DNA from: Pyrocephalus nanus
Lineage: Eukaryota; Chordata; Aves; Passeriformes; Tyrannidae
Reading direction: 5' to 3'
Assembly (NCBI GenBank): GCA_038380795.1
Contig: CM076266.1
Location: 14,220,001-14,284,000 of the forward strand
Length of the DNA: 64,000 nt
In this document: positions 12,234 through 24,300 of the stretch, in pieces
Layout: each line of letters starts with the position of its first letter
Numbering within the stretch: position 1 is the first letter of the stretch
Translations under genes and position numbers: made by a program
Notes under the pieces: generated by a model
The model's database searches: none
What the model was told of the DNA's origin: nothing
The model's input: the letters and a program-made list of their open reading frames with translations, nothing else

Positions 12234-12300
12234 ATGGATTGGGGACTTCTCCTGCACTGTGCAGCCCTCACCTTCACCCTCGCCAGGGCTCTGCGGAGCG
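12234..12300 (+). CDS. NRP1: NRP1 coding exon 1: start codon and signal peptide
   Basis: The exon encodes MDWGLLLHCAALTFTLARALRS plus the first base of an Asp codon. The start is chosen because its context is strong (A at -3, G at +4), it is the only ATG in this open frame, and a typical signal peptide follows at once. The hydrophobic core is about residues 4-16, and A17-R18-A19 fits the -3/-1 rule, so cleavage after A19 is likely. The exon ends in phase 1 at a consensus donor, gtgagt at 12301. It lies inside the promoter CpG island. Signal peptides vary between species, so this exon alone would not identify the gene. The join to exon 2 does. Confidence 0.93.
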
Positions 12301-15300
12301 GTGAGTGTAACGTGGGACATCGGGTCTCAGCTCTGGCGGCTGTGGGCGCGGGGAGCGGGCGGTGGGACCCGGGCGGCCGTGGGAGCGGCACCGACGTGAG
12401 CCCGGTTGGGGGGAACTTTCTGCCAGAGGAGGGATGCGGCGGAGTCCTCGCCCGAGGATCGCCCACCCTTGCATTGACTTTTGATTTTATTTTCTGTTGT
12501 TTCGGGCTGTTGTATGAAGCAGACTGTTCATTCTCGTTGGATCAGGGCAGCCAATTATCTTAATAATGTTCTGTCCCATAGGCAATTAAATGTCTCTCCT
12601 TCGAAATCTGAAAGATAATGAACACTTTAAAGGGAGGGCTTTCTCTCCCCTCCCCCCTCCCGCCCTTTCTATTTTCCAAAGCGTAAAGTTTTAGATCATG
12701 CCTCTTACTTGCTGTGTGTGTACCTGCGAGTAGTCTTCACATGGAGAGCTCTCTAGAGTACCCCTTTCCCAGGTCTGCAGCTTACTTGCAACTTGCACTG
12801 TGCCAAGAGAGGAGCTGTGAAGGCTCACGACTCCCTTCCAAGAGAAGAAATCCCATAACAAATGAGTGATGTAGCTAGCTTACTGTCAAGCAGCCCTTGA
12901 AAACACAACTAATTAAAAGCAGCGTGCTCCTCCTTCCCCGAACAATGCCAGGGCACTGTGAATATTTCACTGCATGGTGCAGTTTTAAGGATGGTCTAAT
13001 TGTGGGACTGCTTGACGTTTAGCTCTTGCACATGAAACAGCTCGTGCGAGTCTTCCTTCCCCAGCAAATCCTGAGCAATTATTATTAACTAATTATCAAA
13101 TATTTACTTTTGCCTGACTGGGTTTTCAATCTAAGTAATTAAAAGAAGAGAGCACCCTCCACTTATACTGGTATATTGTTTTAATAAGGGACCACAAGTG
13201 GAGTGTCAAGCAAGAAAGAGTATTAAAATCGCATGTTTTATGATGGAAGTTAATCTCTTTCCCAATATGTTTTGAAGAGGCTGCTTAATTTAATCAGGAC
13301 GAGCTGCCTCTTCCAGTGCTGTGGCACAGGAGCAAAGGTGCTAGAGGCATGCACCAAGCTTGGCATGGGGATGCTCTGAGAGGTGCACTTTGCCCACAAC
13401 CCAGGTGAGGGTTGTGGGCAGCTGCCTCCCACATAAACCCATATTGCTGCTAGTCCTGTACCTCTGAGGAGTGGGAGAGGGCCACCCCATGCTTTTGTTG
13501 ATGATTTCTCCCTATTAAAAGGAGGGGAGTAGAGCCTGTTGCTGGGCAGAAACCTCTACTATGAGTGGTTGATGTGGTGGTCCTGTTGCAGTCACCAAGG
13601 TTATTAACCTCCCCTATAACCTACCAGACCTACTAATGCTACCTTCACCTACATGCAGTATTAGTGTCCACTAAATTAATTCGTTAACCTTATTTGGAAC
13701 TAATGCTCCAAAGTCATTAGAAACTGCTCTTCTTAATCAAGTGTGAGAGAGATTGCACAGAGCCAGGGAGTCTAGCAGACCGCATTATCTTATTACACTG
13801 TCACTTTCCCAGAAATCGCAGATTAAGGAGCGCTGGTGGTAGTGAGTCCACCTCAGCGTCCTCTGAAGTGACTCTGTCAAGTGACTAGAAGCAGCACTGC
13901 TTTATTTCAGGCATTTAACAGATGCCAGACTCTGCCATGTTGTTTGCAGGGCTGGAGTGGGCTTAATGAGACAGGATCACTTTCCGAGTGTGCTTACACA
14001 GGGAGGAAAAGGCAAGATTCCCTGAGAGCCCCAGACAGCGGATTAGCAAGATCACCAGTGACAGCTTTTGAGCTTTGAGCTGCAGTTCCTTTTGTTCTGG
14101 TCAGAGGAAAACAGCCTGTTTTGCAAAGGCACAGAGGAAATAAAATAAGATAGCCTTTCCCAGCAATGTGCTTAGCAGAATCTGGGTTTTGACCATATAG
14201 CTGAGTATGTATCATCCCCTTCTCTCCTAATTTATGGCAGATAATTTCTATAAAGAGTATTGCTTTATGCATTTTTGATGTGCGTTTCCTCATTCATTTC
14301 CATTTGACCTGTTTTTCCTACAATAAAGTCCTGTACATTTATAAATTCATGCTGAGAGCAAGGATTGCCATTTTCCTTTCACAGGGAATGTATTGGATAG
14401 AGCACTGCAGCCCGTATGTACCATTATTGGGATGTAGTGATATATATTCTTGCCTTTTAGTGTGGACATTCTTCCTGTCCATAGTTTACTGTCATGTTTT
14501 ATTGCTCCAAATTACACAATCAATGCATGAAGAATGTTCTTCTTACCTGAAGGTCTATAGCAAGAGATCCATAGTATTAAAAAAAGTGATAACACAAACC
14601 TGCATTGGACAGTGGAATGACTGTGTAGGTTGGATTTCTTGCCCCTTTTTCTATAAACCTTAAAATGCAACCCTGACAATTCTGACCAGAGGAGCAAGAT
14701 GCAGCACACCACACTTCAGTCACACTTGGTGATTCTTGAAACTTTTGCAACTATTCTGCTACTAGAAATAAATCTTTGTTGGTTTTGGGGGGAGGAAGGA
14801 ATGGAAGGGAGAGGAAGGGATGTTGTTCTGCTCCATTACTTTGATGCAGTCTCCAAGCATGAACAAACTTCCTTGAAAGAATAAATAGGGGATGATTTCT
14901 GCTTCACTAGAGCTACTTTGTTCTCTGCTAGCCTAGGTTTGAAGAGCACAGATAGTTTCAACCTGTCTAGATTTATGGACTGATAAAACAAAGGCAGGGT
15001 CAGCTTCGAATGCTTGGATCCACTAAGACAATCCCAGTGGTCAGTGACACAGACCAGGCTTATCCCACAGCTGGGCAGGGGGTCAAACGGCATCCCTTTA
15101 CACCTCCTCCCAGCTTTTCTTTAAACTTCATACTTAAGAAGATTATGCTTTGTAGAGTTAATTGTGTCCTATGTACTCTTTTGAGCCAACATTAACCCTG
15201 TTGTGAAGGGTGCACAGTTTTAACGCTGTAAAGGGCACTGTTGGAGTGGAGAGCTTTTTGAAAGGATACTGTTTAGAAATGGAGTATCTTCTACTACGTG

Positions 15301-18300
15301 CTGCCTGTCCTGCCGCTGGACTTAAGGATGGGGTTGGAGAGGGAGGCCTCTTCCTGTGGGTACAACGTAGCAGAGATGCCTTTAAAGGCATAAGGATGCA
15401 GCATAATTTTGCCGGTAGAAGGCTGCGGCCCCGCAGCATTCCCACGGCTACCGGCCGGTCCGCTTGGCGTGCGGGTGCTTGACAGGGGGACCGAGACCAA
15501 GCCCCTCTGTTTGCTTCCCCCTCGCAGATAAGTGCGGCGACACGATCAAAATTCTAAGCCCCGGGTACCTCACGTCTCCCGGCTACCCGCAGTCCTACCA
15601 CCCGAGCCAGAAGTGCGAGTGGCTGATCCAGGCGCCGGAGCCGTACCAGCGCATCATGATCAACTTCAACCCGCACTTCGACCTGGAGGACCGCGACTGC
15701 AAGTGAGTGCGGAGCGCCACGGCTCCACCTGCCGGCCGCGGGGACCCCAGTCCCGGGGCCGGGCTGCGGCCGCAGGCGCTCCGGGAAGCGTCCTTCGGGG
15801 AAAGGGGGAGATGTGGGGGTGTTAAAAAGATCTTTACAGCTTTCCCCAGCGCGTTTGAGCCGCGCCTGCCTGATGGGCTGCGAGCTGGTGGGTGTCGGTG
15901 GTGATGCGCGGTTGTGGGGGTGCGGTCGGGGTGAGGCACCGTTTGGTGGCCCTCTTTGCTTTTGTGAGTAAGTCTCTGCAGTTTGGAAAAGTAGTTCCTT
16001 TTCCTTTTGCGCCCCCACAGCTACGAACGGCCCATGGCAGAGGCAGGCCATTTATAAATTGCCAAATCCTCTTAACGTAGGGTTGGTCTGGCATGTGCTC
16101 TGATGCTTTAAGGGGCAGGAGGACTGATAGTCATATTTTCCCCTTTCTGCCTTTGCTGCTGATTTATGACCGGTAGCTCTTCTTTCCCCTCCTCCTGCTC
16201 TCCAGTAGTGCCTTGAGAGGAGGAAGGGGGGAGCTGAGGCTCCCTTTGCTCCCCTGTCCTCGCATTCCCTTTGACCGTCTGCTGCAAAAGTGAGAAGGGG
16301 AATCAGAACCTCCCAGAAGCTGTTCTCCACTTTCCCCCAAATCTGCAAACTGCATAGCTTGCCCAAGGCAACACATGGTCAGATCATTCCCCTCTTCAAC
16401 ATGCCCTCTAAATTCAGCCTGCTTATTTCATGAAGAAAATATTTTAGTGATTCATTATTTAAATATTCTTTGAGTATCATATTTTTTTTCATCCTCTTCT
16501 GATAACTGCAGTAGAGTTGCTGTTCATTAAGGCTACCAGTTAAGATTTTCTCTGAATGTCAGAAAGATTAAACTCCATAGCCAGTGGTGTTTGGCATTTC
16601 TTGGGCGTATTCAGGATTTTGCAGGATTTGGTCCCATAAAATGATATTTAGCTCATCAGGAGTGGTTGTAACAGACCATGAGATTAGAGTGTTGGATTTA
16701 GAGAAAGAGAGCCACTGTAGTCAAGCGTTTAATTTTTGCCAGGCACATCTTTGTTCCTATTATTTAATAAATTGATTAGTTAGATCAAAATTACTGTTTT
16801 CTCTGAATATGAAGTTCTATAATGATGCAGTGTGGTGCTTAGTTGCTTTTTTGTTGTTTGTTGGGTTTTTTTTATAACTGCCTATACATCCACATTTCAC
16901 TACCACAATTGAGTGATAGTGCAGGAAAACCCTGCACTCATAAAACTAAACTGGCTCTTCGTTAAAATGAGGTTTTACTGTGGTGTTGGAGCTGCCTATT
17001 CACACCATATGTTCACATGCGGACTTCCCATTCTTTAATTTTTAATGTCTTGTACTCGGGCAATGATTTACTTCCCTGTGTCTTCTTGATACAGGTTTTG
17101 CTTTCATGATGTGGGATGCTGCTAATTCTTTAAAATGTTTGTCACTCTTTGTCTCTTAGATAGAAACTGGGAAATTAAATGAAGCATACTTCAGTGTCAA
17201 ATCCTTTTTCTCCCTTTCTAGAATGCATGTTTTTCCAACTCTGTAAAACCAACATGGGCTTTGGCAGCAGTAAAATGGTGTACAGAATACAATTATTTGA
17301 AGAACAAGTAATCTTTGTGGCATAGTGTTGTGCTAAACAGTGTTAGACTGAGCTGAACTGGGTCCAGGGAAAGGATTGACTCCCTCCCTCTGTTGCTTCC
17401 TTCTCAATGTTCATTGTCCACTCTCCCCCCTGCATTATTTCTTCCTCTGAAACAGAGCCCAGTGCAGTAATGAGATGGTAGTGAGTGGAAGGAAGTCTCT
17501 ACACAGGGTTGTTTGCATTGTCTTTGCAGTATGTGATGGTGATGACTTTACCATTTATTTTGTCTATGCTGAAATGCTAATTTTCTAGGCTATGCTAAAT
17601 TACTCAGCTGCCACTTCACTTATATTGAAAATTGTTCTTTTTAACTTTAAGAGGGATTGTATTTGTGCAAAAAAAAAAAAAAACAAAACAACTTAGGACC
17701 AGAGTAATTGAAAATTATTTCAGCAACAGGAGTTTGTCAGCAATCTCCGCGGTCTGAAATTTCAGTGTCTACTTACAAAATTCACATTCTTTGTACCAAA
17801 TATTGGATAAAACAGGAGATTATAGCAACAAACTTGTCACAAGATTTTTTGGTTTTGAGGCTAAGTACATTTTGTTTTCCTAATATGCTTAGTTTATTAG
17901 AAAATCAGTCTGCAATCTAGAAGTGTGTAATTTAGGTTATACTCTAGTTTATTGAAAAGTTTAGCACTGGAAATTAATATGCACTTAAATATGAAACGCA
18001 GATAGAAAATGAGAGATAAGGGAATTCATGTCTGGGAACAAAAAATGTCCCATACAATTAGAGTTGACTAGAGAAGATTAGCTTGCTGGCTTAGCTCCCA
18101 AAATTCTCTTTATAATGCTGTTCATTGCATCTTGGACTTTAGTTAGCGTTGAAAACAACTTTAACAACAAGGGACCCCCTGAGCCCAGGAAAGGAAACAA
18201 TGTGACTTTGGAAAGGTTATCTTCTTGTTCCATAGTGCCAACAAGAAAATGGAGAGGCCTTATCTAATTTTAAAAATATTACTCTATATAGAGGGCTGGT

Positions 18301-21300
18301 TCTATTGAAATGTAAAACTGGTGAAAGGTTGATTCTCTGAGGAGAGTCAAAAGCAGCACATTTAAATATTAGCTGTACTGAAGCTGTTCCCAGTTAGTAT
18401 CTTTGTATATTAGGGTTTGGAATTAATTTAAAAATATGCCCTTGATTTACCTACTTATTATGCTATGCTTTAATGAATAAGTATTTCTCAAATGACTGCT
18501 AATAAAATTCATATATGTATGTTTTTCTGACAATCAGAACCATTTGAGTTGTTTTAAATTTCAAGTAAACATGGTGAAAATTCCTGTTTCTTTGGAGGCA
18601 TTCCAAGGGACTCAACTTTCACAGTTTTGAAGAATAAAGATATGCAAATAATTAAAAAGATGTTCACACAAGCTAGGTTCATCTAATAAAAAATCTTTTA
18701 GACAGAACTATTGTACCAGTTTAATGGAAATACTGGGTTTTGACAGGAAGTATACAAATATGTCAGCCACAGATTGTTATCAGAGACATATATAATGAAA
18801 AAATACACAGTCTCTTTTTAACTTTTAACTCTAATGAGTGTTATGCCTCCTCTTGTGGAGGCCAAGACACAGAAATTATGATTGTACTTTAGGAGAAAAC
18901 TAATTTTGGTTTGCCATTTTGCCTTTTCTCAAGTGAGCCCAAATAATAACCCTGCATTTTTGGAGCCAGGAACATGGTTAAAATGAATAGGAGACAAAAC
19001 ATATGGCCACATATTAGTTAAAATGCTCCAGTATTTGTTGCATGTGGTAAATGCTTTTCAGCACTTAGTGCAAGCTGTACAAGTCTCGTGTTGCTGAAGT
19101 ATCCTACTGTGTAAATGTAGCCATCTTGAATCTAGTAAAACTTTATACCTAGATAATAAACAAGTATGTCACTGATACAGTACTTTGAATTTATGGAACT
19201 TTTCCGGTTTCCCAGCAATGCACACTATCAGCATGATAATTTATAATGGTTTGTGACAAATGTTGCTGAGCAAAGAGGTGTGTGGTTACATTCAGATCAG
19301 ATGTCATTATCTAGGGAGCAATAAAAATTTCACAGACACTAGGTTAAAAACATTAAGAAAATGAATGTGAAGCTTCAGAAGAAAAGGGCTTAAGAAAGGT
19401 GGAGGGTTTGGTATAGAAAGCCCAATAGTGGTTTCCTTACTGACAAATTATTGACTTTGTTGCCAGACTTGACTCTGTTGTTTTACAAGGTTTTCATAGG
19501 TATACCACATGGCACTATTGTTTTATTGGTCATCATTTATAGATGTAGTGAATAAATATCATCCTTGCTTAACACTTACGGATTATATACACAATGCTGT
19601 CAAATCACTCAGAATGGAAAAATTGCCCATTTTGGAAACCTTCACATTGTAGAAGGAGAGATGTCATAGATAATTATTCTTTATATAGCATTTGCCAGGG
19701 ATTAGTTAAAGTGATGAGATTAGAGCTGTATAGAAATTACAGTCAGTTACAGAATACAGAGCAAAAAATACCTGTTTGTTTATACAGAAGAAAATGGTTC
19801 CTCCAGATCCTTAAGTAAGGAAGAAAGCATAGGTATCCTACAGGGTGAAAATGTAGCCCCATGGAACTCCCACAGACCTTAATGATGTCAGAAATTCATC
19901 CATCCATTTTATTTCTAAATAATGTCAATGGATTTATGCTGCAAATCTGTAGGTATAACAAACTGAGGCTGGTAAAATAAACAGGAGCGAGCCAAGTCAC
20001 GGCTCAGCCGTTCTTTAGTTTCTGCAAAGTTTAAGCTTTCATTTGCTTTTGTCTAAATCCTGGTTCCTATTCTTCCACACGGCTTTGTGCAGGCTTTGTG
20101 CCTCTTGTTTGTTCCTTTAGTGCGGGGTGGTTCGAGCCCTTTGGGTTGAACCGATGGGAGTAAGACTGTACGTGTCCTTGCTGCCCATCTGGAGAGCCAC
20201 CCATGAAGGACGCTGCTGGGACTTGCCTGTCCAAAGGGTTCTGCCATCAGCTGCACACAATAGCTGCTTCCTGACTGCCCAGAGGTGCATCTGTGGCCTG
20301 GCCAGCCCTGAACTGCTCCCACAAACAGCACCAAGGACATCTCAGGCGTAATGGGGAGTCTGGGCCCAGTGCGACCCCACTGCCCTTGGAAGCAGTGGGA
20401 ACTTTGCCCTCCACTTCCACAGAGGTGCATCCCATGGTTCTTGAAGGCTGTGGGGAAGGGTGCAGCACAGGTCCTGTGGGATGGTTTACGTCTGTATCAG
20501 TTGTTTGGATGGCAAATATCAGTCAGTGCTTCCTAATTCCCTCTCCCTCTGCTGCCGTTGAGTTCGGCAGGCAGAGAAGTGCCTGCAGGTGACAATGCAG
20601 GGTAAGGGATGGGCTGTCATAGGAGCAGAGTTGTTCAGGTCTGTGGGAGGTAGAGGTGGTGTTTTCCCACAGTTGAGTAAAGAGGTCTGAAGTAGCCAAG
20701 GCCTCTGAGCTTCCCAACAGAAATATGGCTTTAGTGGCCTGGCCCTGCTCCCCTAAGCATCAGCACAGGACTTTTAGTGGATTTCAGCAGGATGAGGTAC
20801 CTAAGAGAGGTGGAAATGCCCTGCTTGCTCTGATCTAGATTAACCACTCAGCCCACACATCTGGAGCCACCCCACTGCAGACACTGCTGCCCAGGCAGAG
20901 GTGGGCAGAGGCCCGGGCATCTCTGTCGAAGTCATGAGGGGGACATGGGCACCGACACCCTGGGAAGGCCATACCTGGGCCACAGGGGCAGCATCTCCAT
21001 CCCTTTGCCTCCCTCAAAAATCTGCCCCTCAAAAGCTGCTGGGGATTACCGAGAGGTTATTTGGAAGTACTGAGGGGATGAAGGCGAACATCCTTCATTC
21101 TGTTCCTAAACCAAGAAACAAGTGGTTTTGGTGTAATCTGGGATGAGTTGTTGCAGTGGATTTGGGGGCCGTGTGGTACATCATGTTTCTGGGCACACTT
21201 TGAGGGAATTTCTGTGCTTTATGTAAAGCCCACAAAAGGCTTTCTCAGGGAGCATGCTGCTAGACCCAGACAGCCCTGCTGGTGACCACTGCTGTTTGGT

Positions 21301-24300
21301 ACCCTCTGTAAGGCTGCAGTAAACTGTACCAAGGAAAGGAATTAACCTAGAGCCTGGGCAGGATCAGGGAAGCAGAAAACACTTGTTCTGCTCCAAAATC
21401 TTTTCCTTAACTAAAGATTCTGGATTATGAAAATATATACAGTGTTCTCTTTGCTACAAGATTCAGCATGTATTTCCACACAAGTATCAGATGCAAGTAT
21501 CTAAAGGTAATGCTGTTATTTTATTGTGCTTTAGAGACTAAATAAGAGTTGAAACAAGTTGAAAATTGCATTGTTTTTCTGATTATACAGTGTAATAAAA
21601 AGATTCCTTTGTTGTTTATCCAAGCAGGTAACTATTGTGAAAGTCTCTATTGTCAAACTGTTTGACAATTCCTTCTTTTAGAGTAGTGGTTTGAGCTTGA
21701 GTTTCCTTAGGAAAAGGTATTAGGAAACCCATAACCAAACTGCCTGGTCATAGCTAGAGAGTCTGTGCTGGCCTGTGTTCAGGGCTGAGGTGCTGGATGC
21801 AGAGCCCAGTGTTGCACTCTATGTGTATGGGTGCATTCCCTGGCACAACAGAGCCTTGACTTGGGTCTCTGTACAGTAGGACACTAAGACTGTAAAACCA
21901 GTCACATGCAGGTGTTTCTATTAATCTGGATAGTTAAGTGAACTGTGAGGAGAATTCTGTCTAGAAGCGCTACAACTAGATGCCCTTCAGACATGAAAAA
22001 TTTGAGGGTCAAATACGGATTCCCTTAAGCCTAATCCTTCATCCCTTCTGTGGCCAGAGATAAACAAATTCAGAACAGAGGTCTGAATCCTTTCTAAATT
22101 GAAACCCAGAGTCATTTGTGTTAGCCCCATGAAACTCACAATATATTTTCAGTCAACCCCACACTGCTCTTCTCTCCACCCTCCGCTCCTGTGCTAACCT
22201 AATTGAAATAAAAACCTATGTCTCTGAAAATTAGTTTCTTAATTATAGCTTATTGCAAGCTATAACATTGGATCATAATTTGATAATTATGATATACTTT
22301 TATACAGCTGATGCAAAACCAAATTCAATTATTTTCTTTTGTAGTATTTCCAAAGAATGAAATTATATCTGAAAACTGGATATACATGCACTCACATGTA
22401 TATGTCTAGACATAGATATCACACAAAACTACTTGGATATAGGCATATGTGTTACATGCACCTCTTTAGGGCTGTGCCTATATATGTGTATTTATGTCTG
22501 TTTTATAGATTTCTTAGTTTATGTAGAAGTTCCTAAAGTAAATCTACTAATTAAAGTGCTAATACCCATCTTAAGGCTGATAATTAGGTATAAAGAGAAA
22601 AAGAGACAGGATTAGTGTTCAGATCATGTTCCAAATGCCTCTTAATTGGGTGTTTGTAATCAATCCTGATTGCAAGAGGCAGTGGTTTGGCAGAATAAAG
22701 AATGAAAAAGGCTTAGCCCTGCTATTTTCCTGTTAGTTGACTTGGCCGTAGTATTTAGGTCAGGATCCAGTGTCAAACAAGGTAATTTTGTCAGCCTTAG
22801 CAATCCTCACAAAACGTAAAAAACCTTCTCTAATGATATATTTTCAAGCTAAAAACTCTCTCAAGCTAGAGAGCTATTTTTATCCAGAATCTTAAAAATT
22901 GTTTTCAAGTGAACCGCAGGAAAGACTTTGTTCTCCTGGCCTCTATCCACCACTGACTTCTGAAACCATGTCTGAGTTCACTGTGGGTCTTTCATTGCAT
23001 TGACCTTGGCACTTTTCTCACCAAGCCACAGTTTTCCATCATAAAACCACACAGCTTGGTATAATGATTACTTCTTTATCCTGAGTAACCAAACAATTTT
23101 TTAAACAGAGTGACAGATTTCCCTCTTGCACTGTGGGAAGCAAGCACCTGGCCATTTCCAAATAGACTTTTAATGAACTTCCTGAAGGAGATTCGAGAGA
23201 AGTTTAATAAGTCACCTGCCAACTTTTTGGGAGCATAGGTCATTTGCTTTTCTGTAGGAATTCACAAAAATGTGAGAATAGCCCCCTTTCCTAAGTCCTA
23301 AACTTCCATGGAGGAAATTGATTTTCATGGGCAATATCAAAGGTTTTTGAAAACATAACCTCAAAAATCAAATTTCTGATTGTTTCTTACACATCAGGTA
23401 CTGTGAAACTCTGTGATCCACAGAGCTGGTTAAGAACTGTGTGAACTTTATGGTAATATACTTAAACAGGAAAGAATTGTGCACATTTAGACTCATCTTG
23501 CATGTTAATATCATTACAAGCATTTTACGTAATGCTATAAAATGAAGAATTTAGATGGCTCAAAAGGACTATTGAGAAAATATCTCCATATGTGGAAGAG
23601 ACACTCATTTAATGTGATGATTTCCTCCAGAAGAAACTATGCATATCCCAGAAGCATAATAACCAGCTGTTGTACAGGGGAAACTGGGCGTTTGTCTGCT
23701 GCCTTCCATGCTGACGTGGAGTTGCAGTGGCCACATGTCTCATGCCTCCCCTAAATACAGATGGGCTGAGCCTTACACTGAATGTGAGCCTGGGTTAATC
23801 CCTTCCTTACACTCCCAGCAGCTTGGGTTCCATTGCACACTTGTGCTGTGGGCTGCTCTGTGCCCCCATGTGAAGACACAGCCATCAGAGCTGTAGGGCG
23901 GGACGGGGATTGGAGCACCCCACTGCAGGTAGGGGCATGCACTGACCTTGCAGCTCAGCCCTTTGCTGGGGCCATGTCCCACTGCTTTTCATCTTTGAAA
24001 AGAATATACAGGTAGTTCTTTTTCTTTTTTTTATTTTGAACACTCCCTATTAAATTGGAAGTTGGAAACCTAGAGAAAACTAGAGAGGTCTGTTCACACC
24101 CGAGTGATTATTCTGCCTCAAGCTTTGAGAAATGCTCCCTCACAGCCAAAGTTTTGCTCATTCACATAAACAGTCACGCTGAAGTCAATTAAAACAACAG
24201 ACTCACTTTGTGCTGGACTAATAGCTAGGACATACATTTCTGGCACTACACAAATTAATAATTGCTTTTTAGAAGAGTGGTTTTCAGATGCTTGTAGAGT

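Larger units (their letters stand above)
11030..12480 (+). promoter_or_regulatory. NRP1: NRP1 promoter CpG island
   Basis: A block of about 1.4 kb dense in CG dinucleotides stands out against AT-rich flanks and covers the leader, exon 1 and the start of intron 1. It has GC-box-like cores (tgggcggggg at 11181, gggcgggg at 11502) and no TATA box close to the start codon, which is typical of a broad CpG-island promoter. The transcription start cannot be placed by eye; somewhere between about 11400 and 12000 is plausible. Boundaries are by eye, without a CpG observed/expected calculation. Confidence 0.8.
12301..15527 (+). other. NRP1: NRP1 intron 1 (3.2 kb)
   Basis: Bounded by a gtgagt donor and a cag acceptor. 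The first 180 bp belong to the CpG island. 12880-13180 and 13640-13800 have a homeobox/TAAT-rich, non-repetitive look that suggests conserved regulatory DNA. 13391-13420 is a perfect hairpin. The last 130 bp are CpG-rich and merge into exon 2. No coding frame is recognised within it. Confidence 0.85.

Noticed and set aside
13391..13420. Hairpin as a microRNA precursor
   Set aside because: The stem is only 12 bp. A precursor needs a stem of roughly 25-35 bp, and the flanks do not extend the pairing.
15464..15527. Open extension of the exon 2 frame upstream into intron 1
   Set aside because: It begins with TTG, has no ATG, and crosses a clear acceptor. The exon 1 to exon 2 join restores the known protein.
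20127..20592. Open frames of 74-125 codons in the GC-richer patch
   Set aside because: Overlapping frames on both strands, several lacking an ATG, with no known motif. This is consistent with local base composition.
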